Of a DNA stretch of 20,000 nt, positions 10,331 to 20,000 are shown in pieces. A program made the translations under genes and the position numbers. Each line of letters begins with the position of its first letter. Position 1 is the first letter of the stretch. Source of the DNA: Penaeus vannamei (Eukaryota > Arthropoda > Malacostraca > Decapoda > Penaeidae); contig NC_091550.1 in assembly GCF_042767895.1 (NCBI RefSeq), positions 52,657,125-52,677,124 of the forward strand, written 5' to 3'. Under the pieces are notes generated by a model, which worked only from the letters and a program-made list of their open reading frames with translations, had not been told where the DNA came from and ran no database searches.

Positions 10331-11400
10331 GATGATGATGATGATGAGAAGGAGGAGGAGGAGGACGATAATGATGATGATGGTGGTGGTGGTGGTGGTG
10401 GTGGTGGTGATGATGATGATGATGATGTTAATGATAATGAATACTAACAACAAAATAATGAGAATAACAATGATGATAATAGATATAATGATATCAGAAT
10501 GATAACAATAAGGATTATGCAAATAACAACTATGATAATGATAAGCATAATAGTAATAAAGGTACTATGAATGATATTACTATAATATTACTGATAATAA
10601 TAAAGATGATAATGACAATATTAGTAACAATGATGATAATAACGAGGATAATGAAATGGCAATGATAATAATGATTATATGAAAGGTAATAGCAACCCCC
10701 CCCCAAAAAAAAAGAAAAAAGAAAAAAGAAAAAAAACGAAATTCAGCAATAGGAAAGCAACAAAATCGAACAAAAGAAACCGAAAAAGGTTGATATCTGC
10801 GTTATATAAACTTCGCTTATTGGGTCTTAAAGGATTAAGAAAACCGATATCCGAAATTAATACATTTTTGTTGGACGTATCGTGGAAAAAAAATTATAAA
10901 ATAAAAAAGGAAAGTTTTCAGTGGGTATTTAATAACGGTTTATTATCGTTTAGGTTTTTTACGACCACGAAACGACCCGGGTTTAGTAATCTCGCTCTTT
11001 GGGAGTGATAATTATGGCGGTAAACGAGCAGTGACTGTCAGAAGAAAGTTCTTGCACCCTTAAAGATGTCTTCCGTTAGTTTGCAAACTGGTTTTGTTTC
11101 AACATGTTTGTGAAAATGCCAAGACCCGATACACTGCAGCTAAGAGAGACATTGTTACTTAATAAGTTAGTGATGACTGGTGAAAGCTTGGTAGGTTGGT
11201 GATGACTAGTGACAGACTGGTTAATTGGTGATTGATGAAGGGTGTTAGGTTGGTGATGACTGATGACTGCTTGACTAGTACTGAGCGATGACGGATAGGC
11301 GGGATGGTGATGACTGGTTGGGAAGTTGGTGATGACTGATACATTCCTACATACATATGATAATGATGATAACAATAACAACAAAAAATAATTAAAAAAT
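9703..11400. repeat. half-unit B1
   Basis: First B copy: head, imperfect (CT)n at 9875-9969, and a unique island beginning AAAAGGGTAACAAACACG. Then come (GGT/GAT)n at 10238-10435, degenerate TAA/TGA repeats to about 10680, a C9/A-rich run at 10697-10737, and a second unique island at about 10740-11110. A TTGGTGATGAC-type degenerate minisatellite follows to about 11340. Two + strand frames recur in all B copies (9850-10203 and about 10795-11060), but the second is frameshifted here by one extra A in an A-run near 10905. Confidence 0.85.
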
Positions 11401-11571
11401 AATAATGCTAATGACGATGATAATGATGATAGAATCATTAATAAGAATGAAAAAAAATATAGCAATAACAATAACAACACTAATAATAGTAACCATAATA
11501 TTCCTTCATTTATACCTTTGGCCTTTCAGATCACCTACAATAGGTTTTGGTTATCCTGCTGCTCCTTAATA

Positions 11572-11620
<49 letters not shown>

Positions 11621-11685
11621 TCTCTCTCTCTCTGTCTGTCTCTCCTTTCTCTCTCTCTCTCTCTTTGTCTCTCTCTCTCTCTTTG

Positions 11686-11753
<68 letters not shown>

Positions 11754-12517
11754 GCATCTGGATCCTCCTTACGTGACATTAAAAGGACTCCGTAAATATT
11801 TCTACTTTTGCTTGTCTGCGTTAACAAGAAAATCAAACATTTGTCAAAACGTTTTTTTTTTTTCTTTTTTTGCATCTTCGCTGATCTAGACAATAGTCTA
11901 TTTTGCAAGTCACTTTGAAACTGGCAATTCCTCGCAAAAAAGTGCATAATCATAAAATTAACGTAAATTAGCAAATAAAAAAATAGATTTTCATTTCCTC
12001 ACAATTAATGATATAATCATTTGCTATCGCGTTAAAATGCTATACTGTTCACTATCAACTATGCCTCACAGAGATGGCGCGGCAGGTGCTCAGTCACCAA
12101 AGACTTAAATGGTACCAAACAGTAGGCTTTATTATAGAAATACAATTACAAATTTTGTGTTACTCTTTTCTGAAATAGCATTGTATAATTGTAATATGTT
12201 ATTGAGACTTATGGAGGCATCTCTTAGTATACCAAACTCTCTGTGGTTCATACTGAAAATAAAAAGAAAAAAAGTCAATGGTAGTCAATTACTGATAAAA
12301 ATGATGATAATAATGATAACCAAAGGTAATAGTAATTAAAATTATGATACCCAATAATAATAATTATTATTATTCTAACCAACACCAACAATAATTACAA
12401 TGGTGATAATTATAATGATTATATAATAATTATGAAATTATGATCTAATATAATATGATGCGCTAATAATGAATTATAATGATAATGATAATAACAATAA
12501 CAATAAAAAACAATAAA
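11401..12517. repeat. half-unit C2 (internally deleted)
   Basis: Second C copy with the full head and a longer, more varied (CT)n tract (11572-11751, with CTGTCTGT and TTTGT interruptions). Relative to C1 it lacks about 103 bp (equivalent to 8444-8551) and about 540 bp after GTGGTTCAT at 12243-12251. The latter includes the hairpin locus. Confidence 0.85.
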
Positions 12518-12766
12518 AATAATGCTAATGACGATGATAGTGATGATATAATTATTAATAAGAATGAAAATATAACAGCAATAACAATAACACTAATAAT
12601 AATAACCATGTTCATTCATTAATACCTCTGGCCTTTCAGATCACCTACAATAGGTTTTGGTTATCCTGCTGCTCCTTAATACTCTCCTCTCTCTCTCTCT
12701 CTCTCCTCGCTTTCTTTCTTTCTTTCTTTCTCTCTCTCTCTCTCCCCCCCCCCTCTCTCTCTCTCC

Positions 12767-12798
<32 letters not shown>

Positions 12799-14051
12799 CT
12801 CTCTCCTCTCTCTCTCTCAAAAGGGTAACAAACACGATTTTTAGCAGTTTTTTCCCCTTGATAATTTGTGATATTGCATTCGCGGCACAAATTTGCTATC
12901 GACATTTAAATAGGATTAGGGTCATGTTTGCGAGTATTCTCACAAGGCTTTCAAGGCAGCATCGTCTCTGTCTCCTCGCTAGTGTCAGAGTCGCTGGCCT
13001 TGCTTCCGTTGTCGTGTATATAATAGCATGGTTTGTATGGCACTTTCATTTTTAAATTCTCTGGTAAAGCAATAGTGATGATACAGGATGATAATGATGA
13101 TGGTGGTGGTGGTGGTGGTGATGGTGATAATGATGATGACAGTGATGATGGTGATGATGATGATGATGATGATGGTGATGACAAAAACAAAATAATGAGA
13201 ATAACAATGATGATAATAAATATTATAATATCAAAATGATAACAGTAAGGATTATGCAAATATCAGCAAATATGATAATGATAAGGATAATAGTAATAAA
13301 GGTACTATGAATGATATCATTATTAATATAATATTGATGATAATAATGATAAAGATGATAATTACGATAGTATGATAATAATGAGAGTAATGAAATGGCA
13401 ATGATGATAATGATTATATGAACGGTAATAGCAACCAAACAAAAAATAAATTCAGCAATACGAAAGCAACAAAATCGAACAAAAGAAACCGAAAAAGGTT
13501 GATATCTGCGTTATATAAACTTCGCTTATTGGGTCTTAAAGGATTAAGAAAACCGATATCCGAAATTAATACATTTTTGTTGGACGTATCGTGGAAAAAA
13601 ATATATAAAATAAAAAGGAAAGTTTCCAGTGGGTATTTAATGACGGTTTATTATCGTTTAGGTTTTTTACGACCACGAAACGACCCGGGTTTAGTAATCT
13701 CGCTCTTTGGGAGTGATAATTATGGCGGTAAACGAGCAGTGACTGTCAGAATAAAGTTCTTGCACCCTTAAAGATGTCTTCCGTTAGTTTGCAAACTGGT
13801 TTTGTTTCAACATGTTTGTGAAAATGCCAAGACCCGATACACTGCAGCTAAGAGAGGCATTGGTACTTAATAAGTTAGTAATGACTGGTGAAAGCTTGGT
13901 AGGTTGGTGATGACTGGTGACTGCTTGACTAGTACTGAGTGATGATGGATAGGCAGGATGGTGATGACAGATTGGGAAGTTGGTGATGACTGCTACATAC
14001 ATACATATGATAAGGGTAGTAAAAATAGCGATAAAAAACAATTAAAATAAT
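12518..14051. repeat. half-unit B2
   Basis: Second B copy: head, interrupted (CT)n with (TTTC)n and C9 (12682-12818), the AAAAGGGTAAC island, a shortened (GGT/GAT)n, TAA/TGA repeats, and the second island at about 13440-13830. It has a short TTGGTGATGAC segment with only one AAGCTT-bearing unit. Confidence 0.85.
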
Positions 14052-14207
14052 AATAATGCTAATAACGATGATAATGATGATAGAATCATTAATAAGAACG
14101 AAAAAAATATAGCAATAACAATAACAACTCTAATAATAGTAACCATAATGTTTATACCTTTGGCTTTTCAGAGCACCTACAATAGGTTTTGGTTATCTTG
14201 CTGCTCC

Positions 14208-14279
<72 letters not shown>

Positions 14280-15706
14280 CTGAATCATCCTTACGTGACA
14301 TTAAAAGGACTTCGTAAATATTTCTACTTTTGCTTGTCTGCGTTAATAAGAAAATCAAACATTTGTCAAAACGTTTTTTTTTTCTTTTTTGCATCTTCGC
14401 TGATCTAGATAAAACCATTTTCATCATAACTAATAACAAAACGAGTTATAGAATAAGCGTTATTTGTTTTATGCATTTGATATCTCTCCAATGTATATCA
14501 TATATTTTCGAACAAAGGTCTATTTTGCAAGTCACTTTGAAACTGGTAATTCCATGCCAAAAAGTGCATAATCATAAAATTAACGTAAATTAACAAATAA
14601 AAAAATAGATTTTCATTTCCTCACAATTAATGATATAATCATTTGCTATCGCGTTTAAATGCTATACTGTTCATTATTAACTATGCCTCACAGAGATGGC
14701 GCGGCAGGTGCTCAGTCACCAAAGACTTAAATCGTACCAAACAGTAGTTTCATAAATAGAAGTAAACCCATAAATTTTGTGTTATACTTTTCTGTAGTAC
14801 TATTGTTTAATTGTTATAAGTTATTGATACCAAAACTTATGGAGCCATCTTTTAGTATACCAAAATCTGTGTGGTTCATGTTTGTACATTATGCCATCTC
14901 AGCACAGTAGGTTACATGATCACCTGTTAATTTGCTTTATGAATATCACATTTCTCCTTCCGTATTGCACAGTGCCGACAGAGTTGAGCAAACGAAAGCA
15001 ACTAAAATTTCACGTTTACACGAATGTTCAAACAAAGAAAAGGTAACATGTCTTATTAATATTAGCAAACGCTAATATTAATAAGACATGACCGCAATAA
15101 TAGCAACTATAAATAGTAAGATCAGATATAAATGATGGTAGTAATAACAATATTAATCATGCTGCAAATAATATTAATACTAGTTAAAAAAAAGACTACA
15201 ATAACAGTGATAACAAGGATGAAGCAGAGAATATTGATAATTATAATAGTAGTATTAACAACATTACTGATAATAATGATAATAAAAATGATATTCTAAT
15301 GATAAAGATTGGAAAGCTGAAAAAAACACACACAAAACGATGATGATAAAAGCAATAGTAATGATAATGTTGAAATAATAATGACATGATAATTGTAATA
15401 CCGCTGCTGCTGTTGCTGTGATGATGACAACGATATTGAAAAAAAAAATCAATGATAAAAGTCCAATAATGATACAAATGATGATAATAACTAATAATGA
15501 TAACCAATGACAATAGTAATAATGATGATGATACCCAATAAAAATGCTAATAGTAATTAAGTTAACCAACAACAACAATAACAATGGTGGTAATTATAAT
15601 GATTATAACAATAATAATTATGAAATTATGACCCAATATAAGATGATGTGCTAATGATAAGAATTATAATGATAATAACAATGACAATAAAAACAATAAT
15701 AACAAT
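14052..15706. repeat. half-unit C3
   Basis: Third C copy with the full head and a pure (CT)n tract (14214-14275). It retains both segments missing from C2 and the perfect hairpin at 15047-15090. The GCTGCTGCTGTTGCTG patch at about 15403-15418 matches the CTG-rich patch of C1 near 9411. Confidence 0.85.
15047..15090. repeat. perfect 20-bp inverted repeat with 4-nt loop
   Basis: The left arm 15047-15066 (CATGTCTTATTAATATTAGC) is exactly complementary to the right arm 15071-15090, around loop AAAC. A perfect 20-bp stem is unlikely by chance at any one place. It occurs at the same position in C1 in degraded form and is deleted from C2. No T-run or polyadenylation signal marks it as a terminator. 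It could be a small foldback element, a replication-related structure, or a piRNA/siRNA source. Confidence 0.9.
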
Positions 15707-15877
15707 AATAATGCTAATGACGATGATAGTGATGATATAGTTATTAATAAGAATGAAAATATAACAGCAATAACAATAACGACACTAATAATAATAATCA
15801 TGTTCATTCATTAATACCTTTGGCCTTTCAGATCACCTACAATAGGTTTTGGTTATCCTGCTGCTCCTTAATACTCT

Positions 15878-15908
<31 letters not shown>

Positions 15909-17368
15909 CTCTCCTCGCTTTATCTCTCTCTCTCTCTCTCTCCTCTCTCACTCTCAAAAGGGTAACAAACACGATTTTTAGCAGTTTTTTCCCCTTGATA
16001 ATTTGTGATATTGCATTCACGGCACAAATTTGCTATCGACATTTAAATAGGATTAGGGTCGTGTTTGCGAGTGTTCTCATGAGGCTTTCAAGGCAGCATC
16101 GTCTCTGTCTCCTGCCTAGTGTCAGAGTCGCTGGCCTTGCATCCGTTGTCGTGCATATAGCATGGTTTGTATGGCACTTTCATTTTTAAATTCTCTGGTA
16201 AAGCAATAGTGATGATACGGGACGATAATGATGGTGGTGGTGTTGCTGGTGATGATGATGGTGATGGTGATGATGGTGATGGTGATGATGATGATAATGT
16301 GAGGATGATGGTGATGATGATGATGATGATGAATACTAACAATAAAATAATGAGAGTAACAATGATGATTATAAATATTATAATAAAATGATAATGAGGA
16401 TTGTGCAAATATTAACAATGATAATGATAATGATAATAGTAATAAAGGTAATATGAATGATATTATTAATATCATATTAATGATAATAATGATAAAGATG
16501 ATAATGACAATATTAGTAACAATGATGATAATAACAAGGATAATGGAATGGCAATGATAATAATGATTATATAAAAGATAATAGCAACCAAAAAAAAAAA
16601 AAAAAGAAAAAAAAGAAAAAAAAAGGAAATTCAGCAATAGGAAAGCAACAAAATAAAACAAAAGAAACCGAAAAAGGTTGATATCTGCGTTATATAAACT
16701 TCGCTTATTGGGTCTTAAAGGATTAAGAAAACCGATATCCGAAATTAATACATTTTTGTTGGACGTATCGTGGAAAAAAAATTATAAAATAAAAAGGAAA
16801 GTTTTCAGTGGGTATTTAATGACGGTTTATTATCGTTTAGGTTTTTTACGACCACGAAACGACCCGGGTTTAGTAAACTGGCTTTTGGGGAGTGATAATT
16901 ATGGCGGAAAACGAGCAGTGACTGTCAGAATAAAGTTCTTGCACCCTTAAAGATGTCTTCCGTTAGTTAGCAAACTGGTTTTGTTTTCAACATGTTTGTG
17001 AAAATGCCAAGACCCGATACACTGCAGCTAAGAGAGACATTGTTACTTAATAAGTTAGTGATGACTGGTGAAAGCTTGGTAAGTTGGTGATGACTGGTGA
17101 AAGCTTGGTAAGTTGGTGATGACTGGTGAAAGCTTGGTAAGTTGGTGATGACTGGTGAAAGCTTGGTAAGTTGGTGATGACTGGTGACAGACTGGTTAAT
17201 TGGTGATTGATGAAGGTTGTTAGGTTGGTGATGACTGATGATTGCTTGACTAGTACTGAGTGATGACGGATGGGCGGGATGGTGATGACAGATTGGGAAG
17301 ATTGTGATGACTGATACATACATATGATAATAGAAATAACAATAACAATAAAAAACAATTATAATTAT
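15707..17368. repeat. half-unit B3
   Basis: Third B copy: head, (CT)n interrupted by TTTAT (15874-15956), the AAAAGGGTAAC island, short GAT/GGT array, TAA/TGA repeats, A-rich run at 16591-16624, and the second island at about 16625-17000. The expanded 29-bp minisatellite lies at 17061-17189. The open frame at 16678-16950 is one of three near-identical copies and has no recognised domain. Confidence 0.85.
17061..17189. repeat. 29-bp minisatellite, four exact units plus partial
   Basis: ATGACTGGTGAAAGCTTGG starts at 17061, 17090, 17119 and 17148, and a diverging fifth starts at 17177, an exact 29-bp period. Each of the first four units contains an AAGCTT (HindIII) site. B1 and B2 hold only one such unit at the same place, so the expansion is specific to B3. 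Confidence 0.93.
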
Positions 17369-17470
17369 AATAATGCTAATGGCGATGATAATGATGACAG
17401 AATCATCAATAAGAATGAAAAAATACAGTAATAACAATAACAACACTAATAATAATAACCATAATGTTAA

Positions 17471-17760
17471 TTCATGTTGGCAGGACTGGTGATGAGTCGA
17501 TGATAACTCGTGGCAGATTGACAGGTTGGTGTTGTAGTTAATGGTTGTCGGGTTGTTGGTTACTAATTATAATTTGGTGATGACAGGTTCCAAATTGACT
17601 GGTTAGCGATGGTAATCATTCTGTATACGACAATTGTTAGCCAGACATCTTCAACTTTCAGTAAGTATCATTAACCTCTAAAGTATATTTTCGCCTAAGA
17701 AAGAAAGAAAAAAAAAAAAAAATCGCCGCCTTTTTTTCGTTGCTAAAATGTCTGGCGAAA
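17471..17760. other. spacer with TTGGTGATGAC-like decay and a 9-bp inverted repeat
   Basis: From 17471 to about 17620 the sequence still shows degenerate TTGGTGATGACAGGTT-type words like the B-half minisatellite. GCCAGACAT at 17640-17648 is complementary to ATGTCTGGC at 17748-17756, enclosing 99 bp that include an A-run and a T-run. No gene seen. Confidence 0.55.
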
Positions 17761-17815
17761 TGCGTGTGTGCGTGCGTGTGTGCGTGTGCGTGTGCGTGTG
17801 TGTGCGTACAGGCAT
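17761..17815. repeat. (TG)n/(CGTG)n microsatellite
   Basis: Alternating TGTGTG and CGTG words, a short purine-pyrimidine alternating tract capable in principle of forming Z-DNA. Confidence 0.9.
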
Positions 17816-18204
17816 ACGCACTTATACAAATGTATACATGATATAGATAATAGTTGACATTTTTTTATAATAATGATCAATATCATTATAATTTTCATAT
17901 CCTATCATCATCACTCTTATTACCATCCTCATTACGCGACATCTTTACCACCCTCCTAATTAAACCAACTGTTCACATCCTTATCCAAAAAAGGAGAAAC
18001 ACTCCACGTCAGAAACACGAGCAGGTGTTTCCGGGAACTTGAGGACGCGAATAAAACGTTTCTCTTGATTGGTTTCGCAATCAAGTGCCGGCGAATGGCA
18101 CTGCTGTCCCTGCCCGCCGCGTGAGTGCAAGCGGAATCTGATTTTACTGCAGCCGTTGATATTCTATGTATTCAATTTGGAGCTGCTGAAATTCCAACGC
18201 CCGA
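17816..18204. other. unique sequence with two adjacent small hairpins, no gene recognised
   Basis: Non-repetitive sequence. CTTGATTG (18064-18071) pairs with CAATCAAG (18078-18085), and immediately after it GTGCC (18085-18089) pairs with GGCAC (18097-18101). A GC-richer patch around 18080-18130 contains no recognisable coding motif. Confidence 0.5.
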
Positions 18205-18417
<213 letters not shown>

Positions 18418-18999
18418 AAAGAAAGTAGAGAGTTTTAAATATCTAGGAACGTTTTTATCAAAGGATGGATATTTAAAAGAGGTTGAGAATGTTGAAAAAT
18501 GTTTTAAATTAATATTTTTTCAATACATACTAAGATAAAAATTATGTCTATGGTGAGAACAATTTTGATATATGGGCCTGAATCATGGCATAGCACGATA
18601 ACATCGGATAATAAATTTTTAGTTTTCGAAAATATAACATTGAGAAGGATATTGGGAGATAAATGGTGGCATAAAGTTTCGAACAATAGGCCTAGCGAAA
18701 TGACGGTTGTGCAACCAGTGAATGAATATATTAGATTGTCACGGTGGAAATGGCTAGGACACGCCCTCAGAAAGGAAAGAAAGGGGATTGTGCGAATAAC
18801 AGCCGGTTAGCAGGCTCAGGGAAGAAGAGGAAGAGGGAGGCCGAAGGAGACGTGGACACGGACTATGAAGCGGGAGGATGGAGAGGAATGTTGGGGAGAT
18901 TTGGAGGAGTTGGCGGAGGAGAGGTCAGGTCGTGGTGGCGGGGATTCATGGAGGCCAAATGCATTCCCCTGAGTGCCGAAGGATTTTGATTGATTGGTA
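18418..18999 (+). pseudogene. non-LTR retrotransposon (LINE) 3' fragment, reverse transcriptase C-terminus, decayed
   Basis: Only the C-terminal part of the ORF2-type polyprotein survives. The order of motifs is typical of arthropod LINEs: VESFKYLGTFLSKDG (18424 onward), KIKIMSMVRTILIYGPESW (18532 onward), FENITLRRILG, RLSRWKWLGHALRK, and a basic GRRGRGRPKETWTRTMKRE (about 18820 onward). The reverse transcriptase catalytic YxDD box lies 5' of the surviving part and is absent. Breaks: a frameshift between 18508 and about 18532, probably at the T6 run 18515-18520, and an in-frame TAG at 18808-18810. The frame resumes at 18811 without a shift and ends at a TGA at 18970-18972. The 3' flank has TTGATTGATTGG and then (TA)n rather than poly(A). 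The clade is uncertain; RTE-like is a guess from the C-terminal motifs and the lack of a poly(A) tail. It is not functional. Confidence 0.85.
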
Positions 19000-19350
<351 letters not shown>

Positions 19351-19449
19351 TAGTTAGAATGACTAGACCAAAATCTCCAAGAAAGAAAGAAACCAAGGAA
19401 GAGAAAAAAACAAAAACAAGAACAGTAAGGGACCCACAAATAAGATTAG

Positions 19450-19634
19450 ACGCTGCCACAATAGACACGAGTAACACATGACATTTCGAACTTCCGAAGA
19501 TTTCCTCATCAGTCGTAGTAAAAACCCGAAAATGACTCATCCATTTTGTCTTTACTGCGTCTGAAGAGAAACTTTTGACAAGTTCCAATCATCATCTTTT
19601 TTTTTTTTTTTTTTTTTTTTTTTTGTGGCAGTGT
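19450..19634 (-). mobile_element. possible Penelope-like element remnant with hammerhead-like core
   Basis: On the - strand CTGATGA (19512 to 19506) is followed after 18 nt by GAAA (19487 to 19484). The intervening bases can fold as a stem II: GAA with TTC, a 2-nt bulge, then CTT with AAG around loop CGG. This spacing matches the conserved hammerhead ribozyme core, which is known from the terminal repeats of Penelope-like retroelements. I could not find convincing stems I and III, so activity is doubtful. The region is framed by 12-bp inverted arms, 19450-19461 and 19623-19634, that match at 11 of 12 positions, and contains T28 at 19597-19624. No Penelope reverse transcriptase or GIY-YIG motif is visible. 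Confidence 0.3.
19597..19624. repeat. poly(T) tract, 28 nt
   Basis: Uninterrupted T28, equivalent to poly(A) on the - strand. It could be the tail of a - strand retrocopy lying to its right (19625 onward) or a simple homopolymer. The unique sequence on its right shows no recognisable element. Confidence 0.9.
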
Positions 19635-19890
19635 ATCCTCTTCAGTTGTCTTACATTTTCTGGTCTGATATCGCAAGGAAATATCAGGGAATTAACCGAA
19701 AGAAATGGCGAAAACTTGCAAATTCTCGGTGTCTTGCTGATCAGGAAACGGTAAATGATTTTGCTGTATTTAATCGAACATAAACCGCCTGCGATTACAT
19801 TTCTTTACATTGATACAAATCCTGGTAGTGTAAACATTAATTTACCATGAATATATGCATGTCTCACGATTCGCAAGTAGAATATATAAT
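19625..19890. other. unique sequence, no gene seen
   Basis: AT-rich, non-repetitive sequence with short open frames only. No domain, RNA gene or element recognised. Confidence 0.5.
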
Positions 19891-20000
19891 ATCTTCCTAT
19901 CTCCCCTCCCCGCCTCTCTCTCTTCCCCCTTCCCTTTCTCTCTCTCTTCTCCTCTTCTCTTTTTCTCTCTCTCTTCCTCCCTTCCCCCCTTCCCTTTATC
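19891..20000. repeat. polypyrimidine (C/T)-rich low-complexity DNA
   Basis: Almost pure C/T on the + strand from about 19898 to the window end, with TCTCTC, CCCC and CCCTTTC words. It continues beyond the window. Confidence 0.9.

Larger units (their letters stand above)
8242..17470. repeat. higher-order tandem array of C and B half-units (C-B x3)
   Basis: Two different segments, C and B, alternate C1-B1-C2-B2-C3-B3. The word AATAATGCT followed by AAT(G/A)(A/G)CGATGAT marks each head at 9703, 11401, 12518, 14052, 15707 and 17369, giving spacings of 1698, 1117, 1534, 1655 and 1662 bp. Five heads continue into a shared sequence containing GG(C/T)(C/T)TTTCAGA(T/G)CA and ATAGGTTTTGGTTAT, then (CT)n. 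After (CT)n the two classes diverge completely. The sixth head (17369) stops at about 17470 without the TTTCAG part, so the right end is truncated inside a head. The left end is truncated at (CT)n. By eye, non-microsatellite islands between copies of the same class are about 95% identical or better. It could be a dimeric satellite, a tandemly duplicated pair of elements, or partly an assembly duplication. Confidence 0.9.

Noticed and set aside
10181..10522. Asp/Gly, Met/Val and Ile/Thr-rich ORFs on both strands
   Set aside because: Period-three GGT/GAT microsatellite artefacts, differing in length between B copies.
17047..17446. Ser/Thr/His-rich - strand ORF with 29-residue repeats
   Set aside because: Translation of the 29-bp minisatellite. 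29 is not a multiple of 3, so the period appears in every frame regardless of coding.

Overview
This window reads as intergenic, repeat-dominated DNA from an animal nuclear genome. No intact gene is visible. The density of (GA/CT)n, (TA)n, (CA/TG)n and TGA/TAA/GGT trinucleotide microsatellites, very long minisatellites and a decayed LINE fragment would fit a decapod crustacean, most likely a penaeid shrimp. That assignment rests on repeat style only and is moderate to low confidence. No bacterial operons, rRNA, tRNA or CRISPR arrays were seen.

Layout. 1-934: a short unique segment, a (GA)n tract and purine-rich DNA holding a 38-bp direct repeat. 935-5727: a 4.8-kb minisatellite of about 141 contiguous 34-bp units, about 85% purine on the + strand. 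It has no stop codon on the - strand in any frame, which creates very long artefactual ORFs. 5728-8241: short unique islands separated by (GAT/GGT)n, (TG)n, CT-rich and (TA)n microsatellites. Among them is a - strand segment with three AATAAA hexamers, two of them in a 50-bp tandem duplication, which could be the 3' end of a transcript or element.

8242-about 17470: the main structure, a higher-order tandem array. Two different half-units of roughly 1.1-1.7 kb (called C and B here) alternate C-B-C-B-C-B. The five complete heads share the same roughly 170-bp sequence ending in a (CT)n tract; a sixth head ends the array. Copies are very similar in the non-microsatellite islands and diverge mainly by microsatellite length, by indels (the second C lost about 100 bp and about 540 bp) and by a local 29-bp minisatellite expansion in the third B. 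C3 carries a perfect 20-bp-stem hairpin; C1 carries a degraded version and C2 has lost the locus. ORFs in the B half are repeated three times, but the copies differ mainly by non-synonymous changes and frameshifts, so they do not look protein-coding.

17471-20000: spacer with small inverted repeats, then the 3' end of a dead non-LTR retrotransposon (18418 to about 18999) between (TA)n microsatellites. Next comes a - strand hammerhead-ribozyme-like or Penelope-type motif (about 19484-19512) inside a 12-bp inverted repeat, and finally polypyrimidine DNA. There is no evidence of genes acting together. The interest lies in repeat architecture.
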